Positions 50,287 through 59,273 of a stretch of DNA of 64,000 nucleotides are shown here, in pieces (position 1 is the first letter of the stretch; each line of letters starts with the position of its first letter). Both the position numbers and the translations under genes were made by a program. The notes under the pieces are model-generated. The model was not told the origin of the DNA, made no database searches, and saw nothing but the letters and a program-made list of their open reading frames with translations. This DNA comes from Mangrovihabitans endophyticus (lineage in GTDB: Bacteria > Actinomycetota > Actinomycetes > Mycobacteriales > Micromonosporaceae): positions 171,621-235,620 of the forward strand of contig NZ_BMMX01000001.1 of assembly GCF_014646155.1 (NCBI RefSeq). The letters run 5' to 3'.

Positions 50287-53200
50287 GTGACTGCACCGGA
50301 GATCACCACGACCGGCCGCACCGGCACCCGGCGCGGCGACCCGGACGACGCCCGCCCGTGCTGGCTGATCGTGCACTACCCGGCCGATGCCGCGGCGGAC
50401 CGGGCGCTGCACGTCTGGGGCGACGTGGCGCCGCACGCGGTGACCGACTATCCGGCCGGTCACCGGTTCGACGGCGAGGACGCGCACGGACGGTTCGCGT
50501 GGGTGCGGCTGGCCGAGGACGCGCGCCGGGTCGGCTTCCTGGTCGTCGACGGCCGGGGCGGCAAGGACGTGCCGCAGGACCGGTACGTGGACCCGTCGGT
50601 CACGCCGGAGATCTGGTTGCGGGCTGGGGAGGCGGAGATCGGGTCCGAGGCGCCGACCGCGCCCGCTCCGGTGCCCGCGGACACCGTGGTGATCCATTAC
50701 CGGCGCCCGGACGGGGACTACGACGGCTGGGGCGTGCACGCCTGGGAGGGCACGCCGGTGAAGCCGCAGTGGCGTCATCCGCTGATGCCCGCCGGTTTCG
50801 ACGACTTCGGCGTGATCTTCCGGGTGCCGGTGCGCCCGGACGCGGTGGGGCTGCGATATGTGGTGCACCGCGGCGACACCAAGGACCTGCCGGACGACCA
50901 GCGACTCGACCTGTCGGCGGTCCGCGAGGTGTGGCTGAGCGCGGGCGACCCGGCGCCGGTGCGACCGGACCTGCGCACGCTCGGACCGGCCCTGGACCCG
51001 GCGCGGGCGCTGGCGGTGTTCCTCGACCGGACCACCGTCGCGGTGCCCGCGGACGTGAGCGGCGCCGTGGCGACGCTCACGGTGGTGGCCGCGCCCGACG
51101 GCGGCCTGCGGCGCGACACCGACCTGTCCGGGGCGCCGGTCACGCTGCCGCTCACGCCGCGGCCCGGCGGCCTGTTCCAGGCGCAGATCCGCCGCTACCC
51201 GCACCTGCGCGGCTATCGGGCCTTCTCGGTGCCGGAACGCGGCGACGCGGCACTCAGCGACCTGCTACGTGGCCAGATGCTGGTGCACGGCCGGGACGCG
51301 CGGGGACGGACGGTGCTGCTGACCGGAATCCAGATCCCCGGGGTGCTCGACGATCTGCACGCCGAGGCGGTGGACGCGGACCTCGGCCTCACCCTGGACG
51401 AGGACGGCCGGCCGGCGCTGGCGGTGTGGGCGCCCACCGCCCGCGCCGTGACGCTGGAACTCTTCCGGGCACCCGGCGACGAGCCGCGCCTGCTGCCGAT
51501 GAGCCGCGACGCGGTGACCGGGGTGTGGTCGATCGGGGGCGAGACCGCCTGGTTGGGCGGCTGCTACCGCTACCGGGTCGAGGTGTGGCACCCGGCCGCC
51601 CAGCGGATCGTGACGACGTCGGTGACCGACCCGTACTCGGTCGGCCTGGCCGTCGACTCCACCCACAGCCTGCTGGTCGATCTGGCCGACCCGGCGCTCC
51701 GCCCGCCCGGCTGGGACACCCTGGCCAAGCCGCCGCCGGTGGCCGCGGCCCGGATGCAGATCGCCGAGGTGTCGGTGCGGGAGTTCTCCGTCTTCGACGT
51801 GTCCGTGCCGGCCGAGCGCCGCGGCACCTATCTCGCGTTCACCGAGGCCGGTTCGGCCGGCATGCGGCACCTGCGCTCGCTGGCCGACGCCGGGCTGACC
51901 CACCTGCACCTGCTGCCCGCGGCGGACTTCGCGACCGCGCCCGACCGGCGCGCCGACCAGGCGGTGCCCGCCTGCGATCTGGCCGCCCTGCCGCCGGACT
52001 CGCCGCGCCAGCAGGCCGCGGTCCTGGCGGTGGCCGACACCGACGGCTTCAACTGGGGATACGACCCGTGGCACTACACCGCCCCGGAGGGCAGCCTCGC
52101 CGTCGAACCGTCCGGCCCGGCGCGCATCCGGGAATTCCGGGCGATGGTGGCCGCGCTGGCGCGGGCGGGCCTGCGCGTGGTGATGGACGTGGTCTACAAC
52201 CACACCATGGCCGACGGGCTGGCCCCGTTCAGCGTCCTCGACCGGATCGTGCCCGGCTATTACCACCGGCTGCTCGCCGACGGCTCCGTGGCCGAGTCGA
52301 CATGTTGCTCGAACACCGCACCCGAGCACGCCATGATGGGGCGCCTGGTGGTCGACTCGGTGGTGACCTGGGCCCGCGACTACAAGGTGGACGGTTTCCG
52401 CTTCGACCTGATGGGACACCACCCGCGGGCCAACATCCTGGAGGTCCGCGTCGCCCTGGACCACCTCACGCGCGAGGAGGACGGCGTCGCCGGGCGCGAC
52501 GTCTACCTGTACGGAGAGGGCTGGAACTTCGGCGAGGTCGCCTCGGATGCGCGGTTCGCTCAGGCCACCCAGGGCAACATGGCGGGCACCGGCGTCGGCA
52601 CCTTCAACGACCGGCTGCGCGACGCGGCGCGCGGCGGCGGGTCCTTCGGCGACCCCACCGTGCCCGGATTCGCCAGCGGGCTGGGCGCCGCGACCCCGCT
52701 CGCCGTGCACGACGCGATAAAGGTGGGGCTGGCCGGCGGCCTGTCCGCGTACCGCTTCACCACCCACACCGGCCAGGAACGAGCGGGCGCCGAGATCGAC
52801 TACCACGGCTCGCCCAGCGGGTACGCGGCGTCACCCGGCGAGACGGTCAACTATGTGGACGCGCACGACAACGAGATCCTGTACGACGCGCTGGCCTACA
52901 AGCTGCCCCCGGACACCGCACCCGCGGACCGGGCCCGGATGCAGATCCTCGCGCTGTCCCTGGTGGTGTTCGGCCAGGGCGTCGGCTTCCTGGCGCTGGG
53001 CAGCGAACGGCTGCGCTCCAAGTCACTGGACCGCAACTCGTACAACTCCGGGGACTGGTTCAACCAGATCCGCTGGGACCCGGCCCAGGGCAACGGTTTC
53101 GGGCTGGGCCTGCCGCCGGCGCCGGACAACGCCGAGCAGTGGCCGCGCGCCGCTCCGCTGCTGGCCGACCCGGCGCTGGTGCCGCCGCCGGAGGTGGTGG

Positions 53201-53586
53201 AGATGGCCGCCGAACGCTACCGCGAGATGCTGCGCATCCGCCGGGATTCGCCGGTCTTCGGGCTGCCCACCGCCGAGGAGGTGCAGCGGCGGGTCACGTT
53301 CCCGCTGGGCGGGCCGGGCGAGACGCCCGGCGTGATCGTCATGTGCCTGGACGCCACCGGCCTGAGCGGCGCCGAAGCCGACGGGGGAGCGCAGCGGCTC
53401 GTGGTGGTGTTCAACGCCACGCAGGACGCGGTCTCGCCGACCGTGGCGTCACTGGCCGGCCTCGATCTGCGGTTGCACCCGGAGCTGGTGACCTCGGCGG
53501 ATCCGGTGCTGCGCACCGCGTCGGCGGACGCGGCCACCGGCACCCTCACCGTGCCGGCCCGGTCGGTGGCCGTGTTCGTGGCCTGA
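50287..53586 (+). CDS. pulA: Pullulanase-type alpha-1,6-glucosidase (GH13)
   Basis: A 1099-residue debranching enzyme. Two N-terminal pullulanase-associated repeats are seen (CWLIVHYPADAAADRALHVWG and VVIHYRRPDGDYDGWGVHAW), then a CBM48-like domain (LAVWAPTARAVTLELF) and the GH13 barrel with region I DVVYNH, nucleophile Asp707 in GFRFDLMGHH, acid/base Glu744 in YGEGWNF and Asp861 in VDAHDNE, then the pullulanase C-terminal domain (SLDRNSYNSGDWFN onwards). No signal peptide is visible, so it likely acts on cytosolic glycogen or maltodextrins. GTG 50287 has GAGGA seven bases upstream; GTG 50224 has poor spacing. Confidence 0.94.
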   Translation: MTAPEITTTGRTGTRRGDPDDARPCWLIVHYPADAAADRALHVWGDVAPHAVTDYPAGHRFDGEDAHGRFAWVRLAEDARRVGFLVVDGRGGKDVPQDRYVDPSVTPEIWLRAGEAEIGSEAPTAPAPVPADTVVIHYRRPDGDYDGWGVHAWEGTPVKPQWRHPLMPAGFDDFGVIFRVPVRPDAVGLRYVVHRGDTKDLPDDQRLDLSAVREVWLSAGDPAPVRPDLRTLGPALDPARALAVFLDRTTVAVPADVSGAVATLTVVAAPDGGLRRDTDLSGAPVTLPLTPRPGGLFQAQIRRYPHLRGYRAFSVPERGDAALSDLLRGQMLVHGRDARGRTVLLTGIQIPGVLDDLHAEAVDADLGLTLDEDGRPALAVWAPTARAVTLELFRAPGDEPRLLPMSRDAVTGVWSIGGETAWLGGCYRYRVEVWHPAAQRIVTTSVTDPYSVGLAVDSTHSLLVDLADPALRPPGWDTLAKPPPVAAARMQIAEVSVREFSVFDVSVPAERRGTYLAFTEAGSAGMRHLRSLADAGLTHLHLLPAADFATAPDRRADQAVPACDLAALPPDSPRQQAAVLAVADTDGFNWGYDPWHYTAPEGSLAVEPSGPARIREFRAMVAALARAGLRVVMDVVYNHTMADGLAPFSVLDRIVPGYYHRLLADGSVAESTCCSNTAPEHAMMGRLVVDSVVTWARDYKVDGFRFDLMGHHPRANILEVRVALDHLTREEDGVAGRDVYLYGEGWNFGEVASDARFAQATQGNMAGTGVGTFNDRLRDAARGGGSFGDPTVPGFASGLGAATPLAVHDAIKVGLAGGLSAYRFTTHTGQERAGAEIDYHGSPSGYAASPGETVNYVDAHDNEILYDALAYKLPPDTAPADRARMQILALSLVVFGQGVGFLALGSERLRSKSLDRNSYNSGDWFNQIRWDPAQGNGFGLGLPPAPDNAEQWPRAAPLLADPALVPPPEVVEMAAERYREMLRIRRDSPVFGLPTAEEVQRRVTFPLGGPGETPGVIVMCLDATGLSGAEADGGAQRLVVVFNATQDAVSPTVASLAGLDLRLHPELVTSADPVLRTASADAATGTLTVPARSVAVFVA

Positions 53587-53620
53587 GCCGCCGGGCCGGG
53601 CCTCCGGGTCGGTGGGTCGG

Positions 53621-55108
53621 CTACCGCGGCAGCCGGGGACCCGCCGCGCGCTGCTCCGCCATCCAGGTCTCCACGTCCGCGGCGGCCCGCGGAAGCCCGG
53701 CGGACAGGTTGCGGCAGCCGTCGCCGGTGACCACCACGTCATCCTCGATGCGGATGCCGATGCCGCGCAGTTCCTCCGGGACGAGGTCGTCCTCGGGCTG
53801 GAAGTAGAGGCCGGGCTCGACGGTCAGCACGTACCCCTCCCGCAGCGGGCCCTCCCGGTAGGACTCCTTCCGGGCGTGGCTGCAGTCGTGCACGTCGATG
53901 CCGAGCATGTGCCCGAAGCCGTGCAGCGTCCAGCGCCGGTAGACGGTGGACTCCTTGGACATGGCCTCGTCGACGCTCACCGGCAGCAGTCCCAGATCGT
54001 TCAGTCCCTCGGCCAGCACCCGCATGCACACCTCGTGCACGTCCTTGAAGACCACGCCGGGCCGGACGGCGTCCATGCCGGCCTGCTGCGAGGCGTACAC
54101 GATGTCGTACACCTGGCGCTGCAACGGGCTGAACGATCCGGAGACCGGCAGCGTCCGGGTGACGTCCGCGGTGTACAGCGCGTTGCCCTCGACACCCATG
54201 TCCATCAGCAGCAGCTCGCCCGGCCGGGTGACGCCGGTGTTGCGCACCCAGTGCAGGATCGTGGCGTGCGCCCCGGCGCCGACGATGGAGCCATATCCGA
54301 CGTCGTTGCCGTCGGTGCGCGCCCGCAGGCCGAACACGCCCTCCAGCAGCCGCTCCGGCACGCCGCGGTCGGCCGGCAGCACGCGCGCCACGTCCTCGAA
54401 CCCGCGGACCGTGGCATCGATCGCCTCCTGCAACTGGGCGATCTCCCATTCGTCCTTGACCAGCTTCAGCTCGGAGATCACCCGGGCCAACTCGCGGTCG
54501 CGGCCGGACTCCGCGGACGGCTCGTACGGCAACACGCCGCGGTCCACGGCCGGATCGAACCCGCGCAGCACCCGGGTCCGCGCGGCGGCGCAGTCGGCCA
54601 GGGCGGCGTCCAGGTCCTCCAGCGGCGCGGTCTCGATGCCCAGCTCGGTCGACTTCTCCGCCAGGGTGTGCGTGCGGCCGACCCAGAGTTCGCCGTTGCG
54701 GCTGCGGAAGAACGCGTCGGTGTCCTTGGAGTTGCGCTGACGGGTGTACAGCACCGCGTCGTGGCCGGAGCCGGACGGGCGCAGCAGCAGCACGCCGTCC
54801 GGGTCGTGGTCGCCGGTCAGGTAGGCGAAGTCGCTGCCCGGCCGGAACGGGTAGTCGGTGTCGTTGGCGCGGACCTTCTCGCGCCCGGTCGGCACGACAA
54901 GCGTCTCGCCGGGGAAGGCGTCGGACAGGGCAGCCCGCCGCTTGGCGAAATGGGGTGCCTGCGGCAGGGGCGACACCGGCAGCGCGTCGTCCCGCCATCC
55001 CTGGCGCATGAACTGGAGAAACGCCTCCGGAAAGTCCGGGTCGTGCGTTTCCGTCCGGGTCTGGGACGTGGCCTGCTGCGCGGACCCGACGTCCTCCTGC
55101 TCCGCCAT
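53621..55108 (-). CDS. Xaa-Pro aminopeptidase (M24B)
   Basis: A 495-residue metallopeptidase of the PepP type that removes N-terminal residues preceding proline. The N-terminal creatinase-like domain contains PFRPGSDFAYLTGDHDPDGVLLL. The pita-bread catalytic domain shows the five metal ligands: DMGVEG and YTADVTRTLPVSG (two Asp), HGFGHMLGIDVHD (His), VEPGLYF (Glu) and IGIRIEDDVVV (Glu). ATG 55108 has GGAGGG upstream. Convergent with pulA. Cytosolic, no signal peptide. Confidence 0.94.
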   Translation of the reverse strand: MAEQEDVGSAQQATSQTRTETHDPDFPEAFLQFMRQGWRDDALPVSPLPQAPHFAKRRAALSDAFPGETLVVPTGREKVRANDTDYPFRPGSDFAYLTGDHDPDGVLLLRPSGSGHDAVLYTRQRNSKDTDAFFRSRNGELWVGRTHTLAEKSTELGIETAPLEDLDAALADCAAARTRVLRGFDPAVDRGVLPYEPSAESGRDRELARVISELKLVKDEWEIAQLQEAIDATVRGFEDVARVLPADRGVPERLLEGVFGLRARTDGNDVGYGSIVGAGAHATILHWVRNTGVTRPGELLLMDMGVEGNALYTADVTRTLPVSGSFSPLQRQVYDIVYASQQAGMDAVRPGVVFKDVHEVCMRVLAEGLNDLGLLPVSVDEAMSKESTVYRRWTLHGFGHMLGIDVHDCSHARKESYREGPLREGYVLTVEPGLYFQPEDDLVPEELRGIGIRIEDDVVVTGDGCRNLSAGLPRAAADVETWMAEQRAAGPRLPR

Positions 55109-55267
55109 GATGAACCCTCCCGTCGCGACGCTCCCCGCTGACGTTACCTTTTCGGCCCGGCCCACGGCCGGTGCAGGTATGTTCCGGGCAACCGGAACTG
55201 GTGTTCGCCGCGGGCGGCGGCGAGGCTGACGGCGAGAGTCGCAAGGCGCGGAGATGAGGGAGTCGGC

Positions 55268-56206
55268 ATGGGCTACGCGGTGGTGCTCGGGGAATCGCTG
55301 GTCGACCTGCTGGAGCAGACCACCGGCGGTGAGCTGATCTACCGTCAGGCGATCGGCGGGGCGCCGCTGAACGTGGCGGTCGGCGCCACCCGGCTGGGCG
55401 GCGACGTGCGGTTCGTCGGCTCGCTCGGCAGCGATGTGCTCGGCGACCGGATCGCGCAGATGCTGCGCGGGGTGGGCGTCGGGACGCTGGGCGTGAAGCG
55501 GGTACCGGTGCCCACGACGCTGGCGGTCACCACCTTCGAGGGCGCCGAGCCCACCTTCACCTTCTACGGCGAGCCGCCGTCGTACGCGTTGCTGGAGCCC
55601 GCCGACGTGGACACCGGGCTGGTCGGCGGCGCCGACGTGCTCTACGCCGGGTCGATCAGCCTGTTGCGCGAACCGTTCCGGTCGGCGGCGCGCGCCGCGT
55701 GGGCGGTGCCCGGACCGGTGCGGGTCTTCGACCCCAACGCGCGGCCCACCCTGCTCCCGGACGCCGCGGCGGTGGCCGCGCTGCGCGCGCTCGCGGACGA
55801 GTTCTGCGCCACCGCCGACCTGGTCAAGCTCAGTTCGGCGGACGCCGAGGTGCTGTACGACGGCGCGACGCCGGAAGCCGCCGCGGACCACATCCTGGGC
55901 ACCGGCGCGCGGAGCGTGGTGGTCACCTGCGGCGCCCGGGGCGCGTACACGGCGACGCCGGACGGTGCGGCGATGCTGCCCGCGCCCGCGGTCACCGCGG
56001 TGGACGCCACCGGCGCGGGCGACTCGGTGATGGGCGCGCTGATCAGCCGGCTGCTGGCCGATGGGCGCCCGGCGGACCTGGCCGGCTGGCAGCCGTACGT
56101 GCGGTTCGCGCTGGCCGTGGCCGGGCTGGTCTGCGAGCGGCCGGGCGGCGCGGTGGCCATGCCGACGAACCAGGAGCTGATCGCGCGGTGGGGCGCGCTG
56201 GTGTGA
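55268..56206 (+). CDS. PfkB-family carbohydrate kinase (fructokinase-like)
   Basis: A 312-residue ribokinase-fold sugar kinase. The first signature is GGAPLNVAVGATRLGGDVRFVGSLG near residue 37, and the second DATGAGDSVMGALISRL near residue 250, with the catalytic Asp in GAGD. The sequence VVLGESLVDLLEQ at the N-terminus and the pattern as a whole are closest to bacterial fructokinases, but adenosine, ribose or other sugars are possible. ATG 55268 with GAGGGAG upstream. Stands alone on the plus strand. Confidence 0.9.
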   Translation: MGYAVVLGESLVDLLEQTTGGELIYRQAIGGAPLNVAVGATRLGGDVRFVGSLGSDVLGDRIAQMLRGVGVGTLGVKRVPVPTTLAVTTFEGAEPTFTFYGEPPSYALLEPADVDTGLVGGADVLYAGSISLLREPFRSAARAAWAVPGPVRVFDPNARPTLLPDAAAVAALRALADEFCATADLVKLSSADAEVLYDGATPEAAADHILGTGARSVVVTCGARGAYTATPDGAAMLPAPAVTAVDATGAGDSVMGALISRLLADGRPADLAGWQPYVRFALAVAGLVCERPGGAVAMPTNQELIARWGALV

Positions 56207-56225
56207 GCCCCTGCGGGTCGCGCGG

Positions 56226-56618
56226 TCAGGCCCCCAGGGCGGACGAGATGAACCGCTGCCGGTCGAGCAGCACGCGTTCCACCCGCACCTCCGCGACGAC
56301 GTCCGCACCGTCACGCAGGACCACCTCGAACACCAGACGCTTGCCGTCCCGCTTGGCGAGCGTCGCGGTGGCCGTGACATGACCGCCGACCGGGGTCGGG
56401 GCCTTGTGCTCGATCTCGGCGCGGGTGCCCACCGTGGTCACCCCGGTGGGCAACAGGCGGCTGGTCGCCGCCACGGTGGCCGCCTCGGCCAGGGCGAGGG
56501 CCCGCGGGGTGCCCAGCACCGGCACGTCACCGGAGCCGAGGGACTGAGCGGTGTCGGCGTCGGTCACGGTCAGCTCCACACGGGCGCTCAGGCCGGGTGC
56601 GAACTCCGGAAGCTCCAT
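56226..56618 (-). CDS. Hot-dog fold thioesterase (FlK-like)
   Basis: A 130-residue protein with the hot-dog pattern: VTDADTAQSLGSGDVPVLGTPRALALAEAATVAA, then VGTRAEIEHKAPTPVGGHVTATATL and LVFEVVLRDGADVVAEVRVERVLLD. This resembles the fluoroacetyl-CoA thioesterase FlK group of actinobacteria, although the physiological acyl-CoA is unlikely to be fluorinated. TAAGCT lies six bases before the ATG, again a leaderless arrangement. Confidence 0.85.
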   Translation of the reverse strand: MELPEFAPGLSARVELTVTDADTAQSLGSGDVPVLGTPRALALAEAATVAATSRLLPTGVTTVGTRAEIEHKAPTPVGGHVTATATLAKRDGKRLVFEVVLRDGADVVAEVRVERVLLDRQRFISSALGA

Positions 56619-56682
56619 CGGCTCAGCTTAGGCCGGTCACGTGTACGTCAGAACGGTGCGCGACGCCTCGGTCGTGGTCCGG

Positions 56683-58056
56683 TCATTCCGGGGTGTGCGC
56701 CACATCGGGCGAATCGGCCACCACGTTGCGGGTCAGCGGCTCCGGGGTGCGCGCCAGCCGGGCCCGGACGGCAAGCTGCTGTGCCAGCAGCCACGCCTCG
56801 CCCAGGTCCCGGTCGCGGGCGGCGATCGACCGGCCGCCGGCCGCGTCGCCGTAGACCGTGGCCAGCCGCAGCACCCGCTGCACCGGTCCCTGCACCACGC
56901 GCACGCTCTGCAGCCGCGCGTACGGCACCAGGTGCAGTTCCCGCGTCAGCAGCCCCCAGCGCACCACGAACACCTCCGGCCCCAGCCCGGCGCCCAGGCG
57001 GCGGACGGCGAACGGGTGCAACCAGCGGGCCCGTGCCGGCGGCGGGGAGGTGGGCAGCGCGGCCAGGTCGGCGCCGGGCAGCACGTCCCAGACCAGCGCC
57101 CGTCCGGTGTCGTTGTCGCCCACCGGCAGCAGCCGGTCCGAGCGCTTGTCGGCGCCGTTCTGCGGCCCGGCGTACCCGGCGATGTCCAGCCGCAGATGCA
57201 GCCACCGCATGCCGCGCCAGAGCAGCGGCCAGGTCACCCGGACCGACTGCACCCGGTGCAGGGGCACCACCTGGCTGCGGGTCTCCAGCAGTCCGTAACG
57301 CACCACCAGCCGTCCGCCGCCGTCGCGGGCCAGCCGGAAATCCCAGTCCTGCAACACCCGCCGCACCGGTTGCAGCAGCACACCGGCCATGGCGGTGACG
57401 GTGCTGGCGATGCCGACGAACGACCAGGTCGCCTCCAGCACCGTCTGGGTGATCACGAAGGCGACGCCGACCGGCAGGAAGAACGCCTGCGGAGTGAGCA
57501 ACTGGCTGATCAGCAGATCGCGATTGGCCACGCGGAGCAACGCTTGCTCCGGCACGGCCGGCGACGACGGTGCCGCCGGGTCGTCCGCGGCGGCCTGGCC
57601 GGCCAGGGCCAGCAGCCGTTCCCGCAGAGCGGCGGCGTCGCGGACGGTCAGGTACGCCAGCGGCGCCTCGGTCTTGCTGCCGCCGACCACTTCCAAGCGC
57701 AACTCGGCCAGCCCGGTGAGCTGGGCGAGCAGCGGTCGGCGCAGCTCGACGGCCTGCAGCCGTTCCAACGGGATCGCCCGGTTGCGCTGCCACAGCAGGC
57801 CATCCTGAATCCGCAGCTCCTTGCCGACCACGTGGTACCCGGTGTTCAGCCAGCCGATCACCGAGAAGACCACCGCACCGACCGTGACGACGGCGACCAC
57901 CAGGGCGAAGCGTTCTAGCCCCACCTGGGACAGGGTCTGCCAGGACAACGCGGCGACGATGACCGCCAGGGTCTTGAAACCGTGCAGCAGCGGGCTCAGC
58001 GGATGCAGCCGCCGGCGGGGCTCCTCGGCCGCGGGCGGGAGACCGGGCGGCGTCAC
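56683..58056 (-). CDS. Membrane protein with bacterial PH domains (YdbT-like)
   Basis: A 457-residue protein with repeated bPH2 domains. Hydrophobic pairs (TLAVIVAALSWQTLSQ, FALVVAVVTVGAVVFSVIGWL, and FFLPVGVAFVITQTVLEATW) alternate with PH-like strands carrying the recurring pattern seen in RNRAIPLERLQAVELRRPLL, SQVVPLHRVQSVRVTWPLL and HLVPYARLQSVRVVQGPV, three copies in all. Usually paired with a smaller PH protein, as here. GTG start overlaps the upstream gene stop by GTGA. Function unknown; thought to act at the membrane. Confidence 0.9.
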   Translation of the reverse strand: MTPPGLPPAAEEPRRRLHPLSPLLHGFKTLAVIVAALSWQTLSQVGLERFALVVAVVTVGAVVFSVIGWLNTGYHVVGKELRIQDGLLWQRNRAIPLERLQAVELRRPLLAQLTGLAELRLEVVGGSKTEAPLAYLTVRDAAALRERLLALAGQAAADDPAAPSSPAVPEQALLRVANRDLLISQLLTPQAFFLPVGVAFVITQTVLEATWSFVGIASTVTAMAGVLLQPVRRVLQDWDFRLARDGGGRLVVRYGLLETRSQVVPLHRVQSVRVTWPLLWRGMRWLHLRLDIAGYAGPQNGADKRSDRLLPVGDNDTGRALVWDVLPGADLAALPTSPPPARARWLHPFAVRRLGAGLGPEVFVVRWGLLTRELHLVPYARLQSVRVVQGPVQRVLRLATVYGDAAGGRSIAARDRDLGEAWLLAQQLAVRARLARTPEPLTRNVVADSPDVAHTPE

Positions 58057-58553
58057 AGCCCTTCGGCCCGATCCTCGCCGAGGGCGGTCAGCCGGTCGCG
58101 CAGCCGCGCCGCCTCGGCGGGTGGCAGTCCGGGCACCCGTGCGTCGCTGGCCGCGGCGGCGGTGTGCAATTGGACGGTGGCCAGCCCGAACACGCGCTCG
58201 ATCGGTCCGGCGGTGACATCCACGTACTGCATTCGCGCGTACGGGACGATGGACAGCTTGCGGACCAGCAAGCCGTGCCGGACCAGCAGGTCGTGGTCGC
58301 GCTCGGCATAGCCCCAGGCGCGCACCGCGCGCACGGTGACCACTGACCGCCAAACGGTGAACACCACCAGAACGGCGATGCCGGTGGGCCACAGCCAGTG
58401 CCCTTGCAGGGCCCAGCCGCCGATGAGAACGATGAGCATCACGACGAAGGAGACGGCGCGCGCCAAGAGCTCCACTGTGATCAGCTTGGCGGAGACCGGA
58501 CGCCAGTGGACGGCATCGGGCCAGGGCTCGAGGGCACTGGGCACGGGAGTCAC
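58053..58553 (-). CDS. Small membrane PH-domain protein (YdbS-like)
   Basis: A 166-residue bPH2 protein. Two hydrophobic helices (FVVMLIVLIGGWALQG and WPTGIAVLVVFTVWRSVV) are followed by a PH-like domain with HGLLVRKLSIVPYARMQYVDVTAGPIERVFGLATVQLHT in part. TAGGCT lies exactly seven bases before GTG 58553, which favours this start and a leaderless message; GTG 58544, with AGGTGA upstream, is the alternative. Translationally coupled to the larger PH gene. Confidence 0.88.
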   Translation of the reverse strand: MTPVPSALEPWPDAVHWRPVSAKLITVELLARAVSFVVMLIVLIGGWALQGHWLWPTGIAVLVVFTVWRSVVTVRAVRAWGYAERDHDLLVRHGLLVRKLSIVPYARMQYVDVTAGPIERVFGLATVQLHTAAAASDARVPGLPPAEAARLRDRLTALGEDRAEGL

Positions 58554-58563
58554 CTGTGTCAGC

Positions 58564-58821
58564 CTAGGAGATCGATGCGTCGGGCGCTGTCGGGTACGGT
58601 GACGCCTCGCTTGCGGGTGGCACATCCGGGAACGGTGTCACCTCGCGGAGGAAGCCGCGCACGTCGAGGAAGTCACCGAGCCGCTCACGGTGCGCGTCGC
58701 AGGCGAGCCAGGTCTTGCGGCGCTCGGGCGTGTGCAGCTTGGGGTTGTTCCAGCGGAGCTGCCAGGAGGCGGGCGCACGGCAACCCTTGGCGCTGCACTG
58801 CACGACGATGTCCTCGGCCAC
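58564..58821 (-). CDS. Small conserved cysteine protein of unknown function
   Basis: An 85-residue protein with a possible zinc site: CSAKGC near residue 9 and CDAH near residue 42. Between them is WQLRWNNPKLHTPERRKTWLAC, a block I have seen in many actinobacterial proteins of this size (sometimes mis-named acetone carboxylase). The C-terminus is Pro/Ser-rich and not conserved-looking. GTG 58821 has TAGTCT eight bases upstream. It precedes the PH gene pair on the same strand with a 10-nt gap. Confidence 0.8.
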   Translation of the reverse strand: MAEDIVVQCSAKGCRAPASWQLRWNNPKLHTPERRKTWLACDAHRERLGDFLDVRGFLREVTPFPDVPPASEASPYPTAPDASIS

Positions 58822-59273
58822 GCTGACCAAGACTACGGCCCCGGTGCGCCCCCGGGTCGGCGGAGCCGCGTCGGGGCCGGGATGACGGGAGAAGTCGAGC
58901 GCCGGGCGGCCACGGGGGAAGCCGCCCGGCGACCCCCCGAATTTTACACGGGCGCATGCCCCTTTCGTCCACCCGTGCGGCCGGTCGTTCCTCCGGATCG
59001 CGGAGGAAGATCGACACGACGTCCCATGCCCGGGTGGCGGCGCGGGCAGCGTCCCCGGGCGAGCGGAGCGACCGGGTGGTACGGCCGTGGCGAGCCGGTG
59101 TCCGTTCCGCCGAGGCGCCCCTTGCGCGCCCCGGGTCGCGGTATCCGGATCGTCGCGGATGCGAAAGTATCGGCGCGTATGACGACTCCGGCAGGGAACT
59201 GTCAGGCGGGTCGTGTAAGTCTTGAGCGTCGGCAGTTTGCGCCGGCGTGACACGACACTGCTGTGGAGGACCG
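58822..59273. other. Divergent intergenic region of 452 nt, no gene recognised
   Basis: Open frames on both strands here have no family resemblance and lack plausible starts. Apart from TAGTCT (58835-58830, minus strand) serving the Cys protein gene and GGAGGA before moxR, no repeat, hairpin array or RNA gene was recognised. Confidence 0.6.

Noticed and set aside
50118..53807. 1229-residue frame overlapping pulA on the same strand
   Set aside because: The pulA frame carries all GH13 motifs; the other frame is Arg/Gly/Ala repeats without recognisable domains.
58690..59250. 186-residue plus-strand frame in the gap before moxR
   Set aside because: It begins antisense to the small Cys protein gene, has no start signal and is low complexity.
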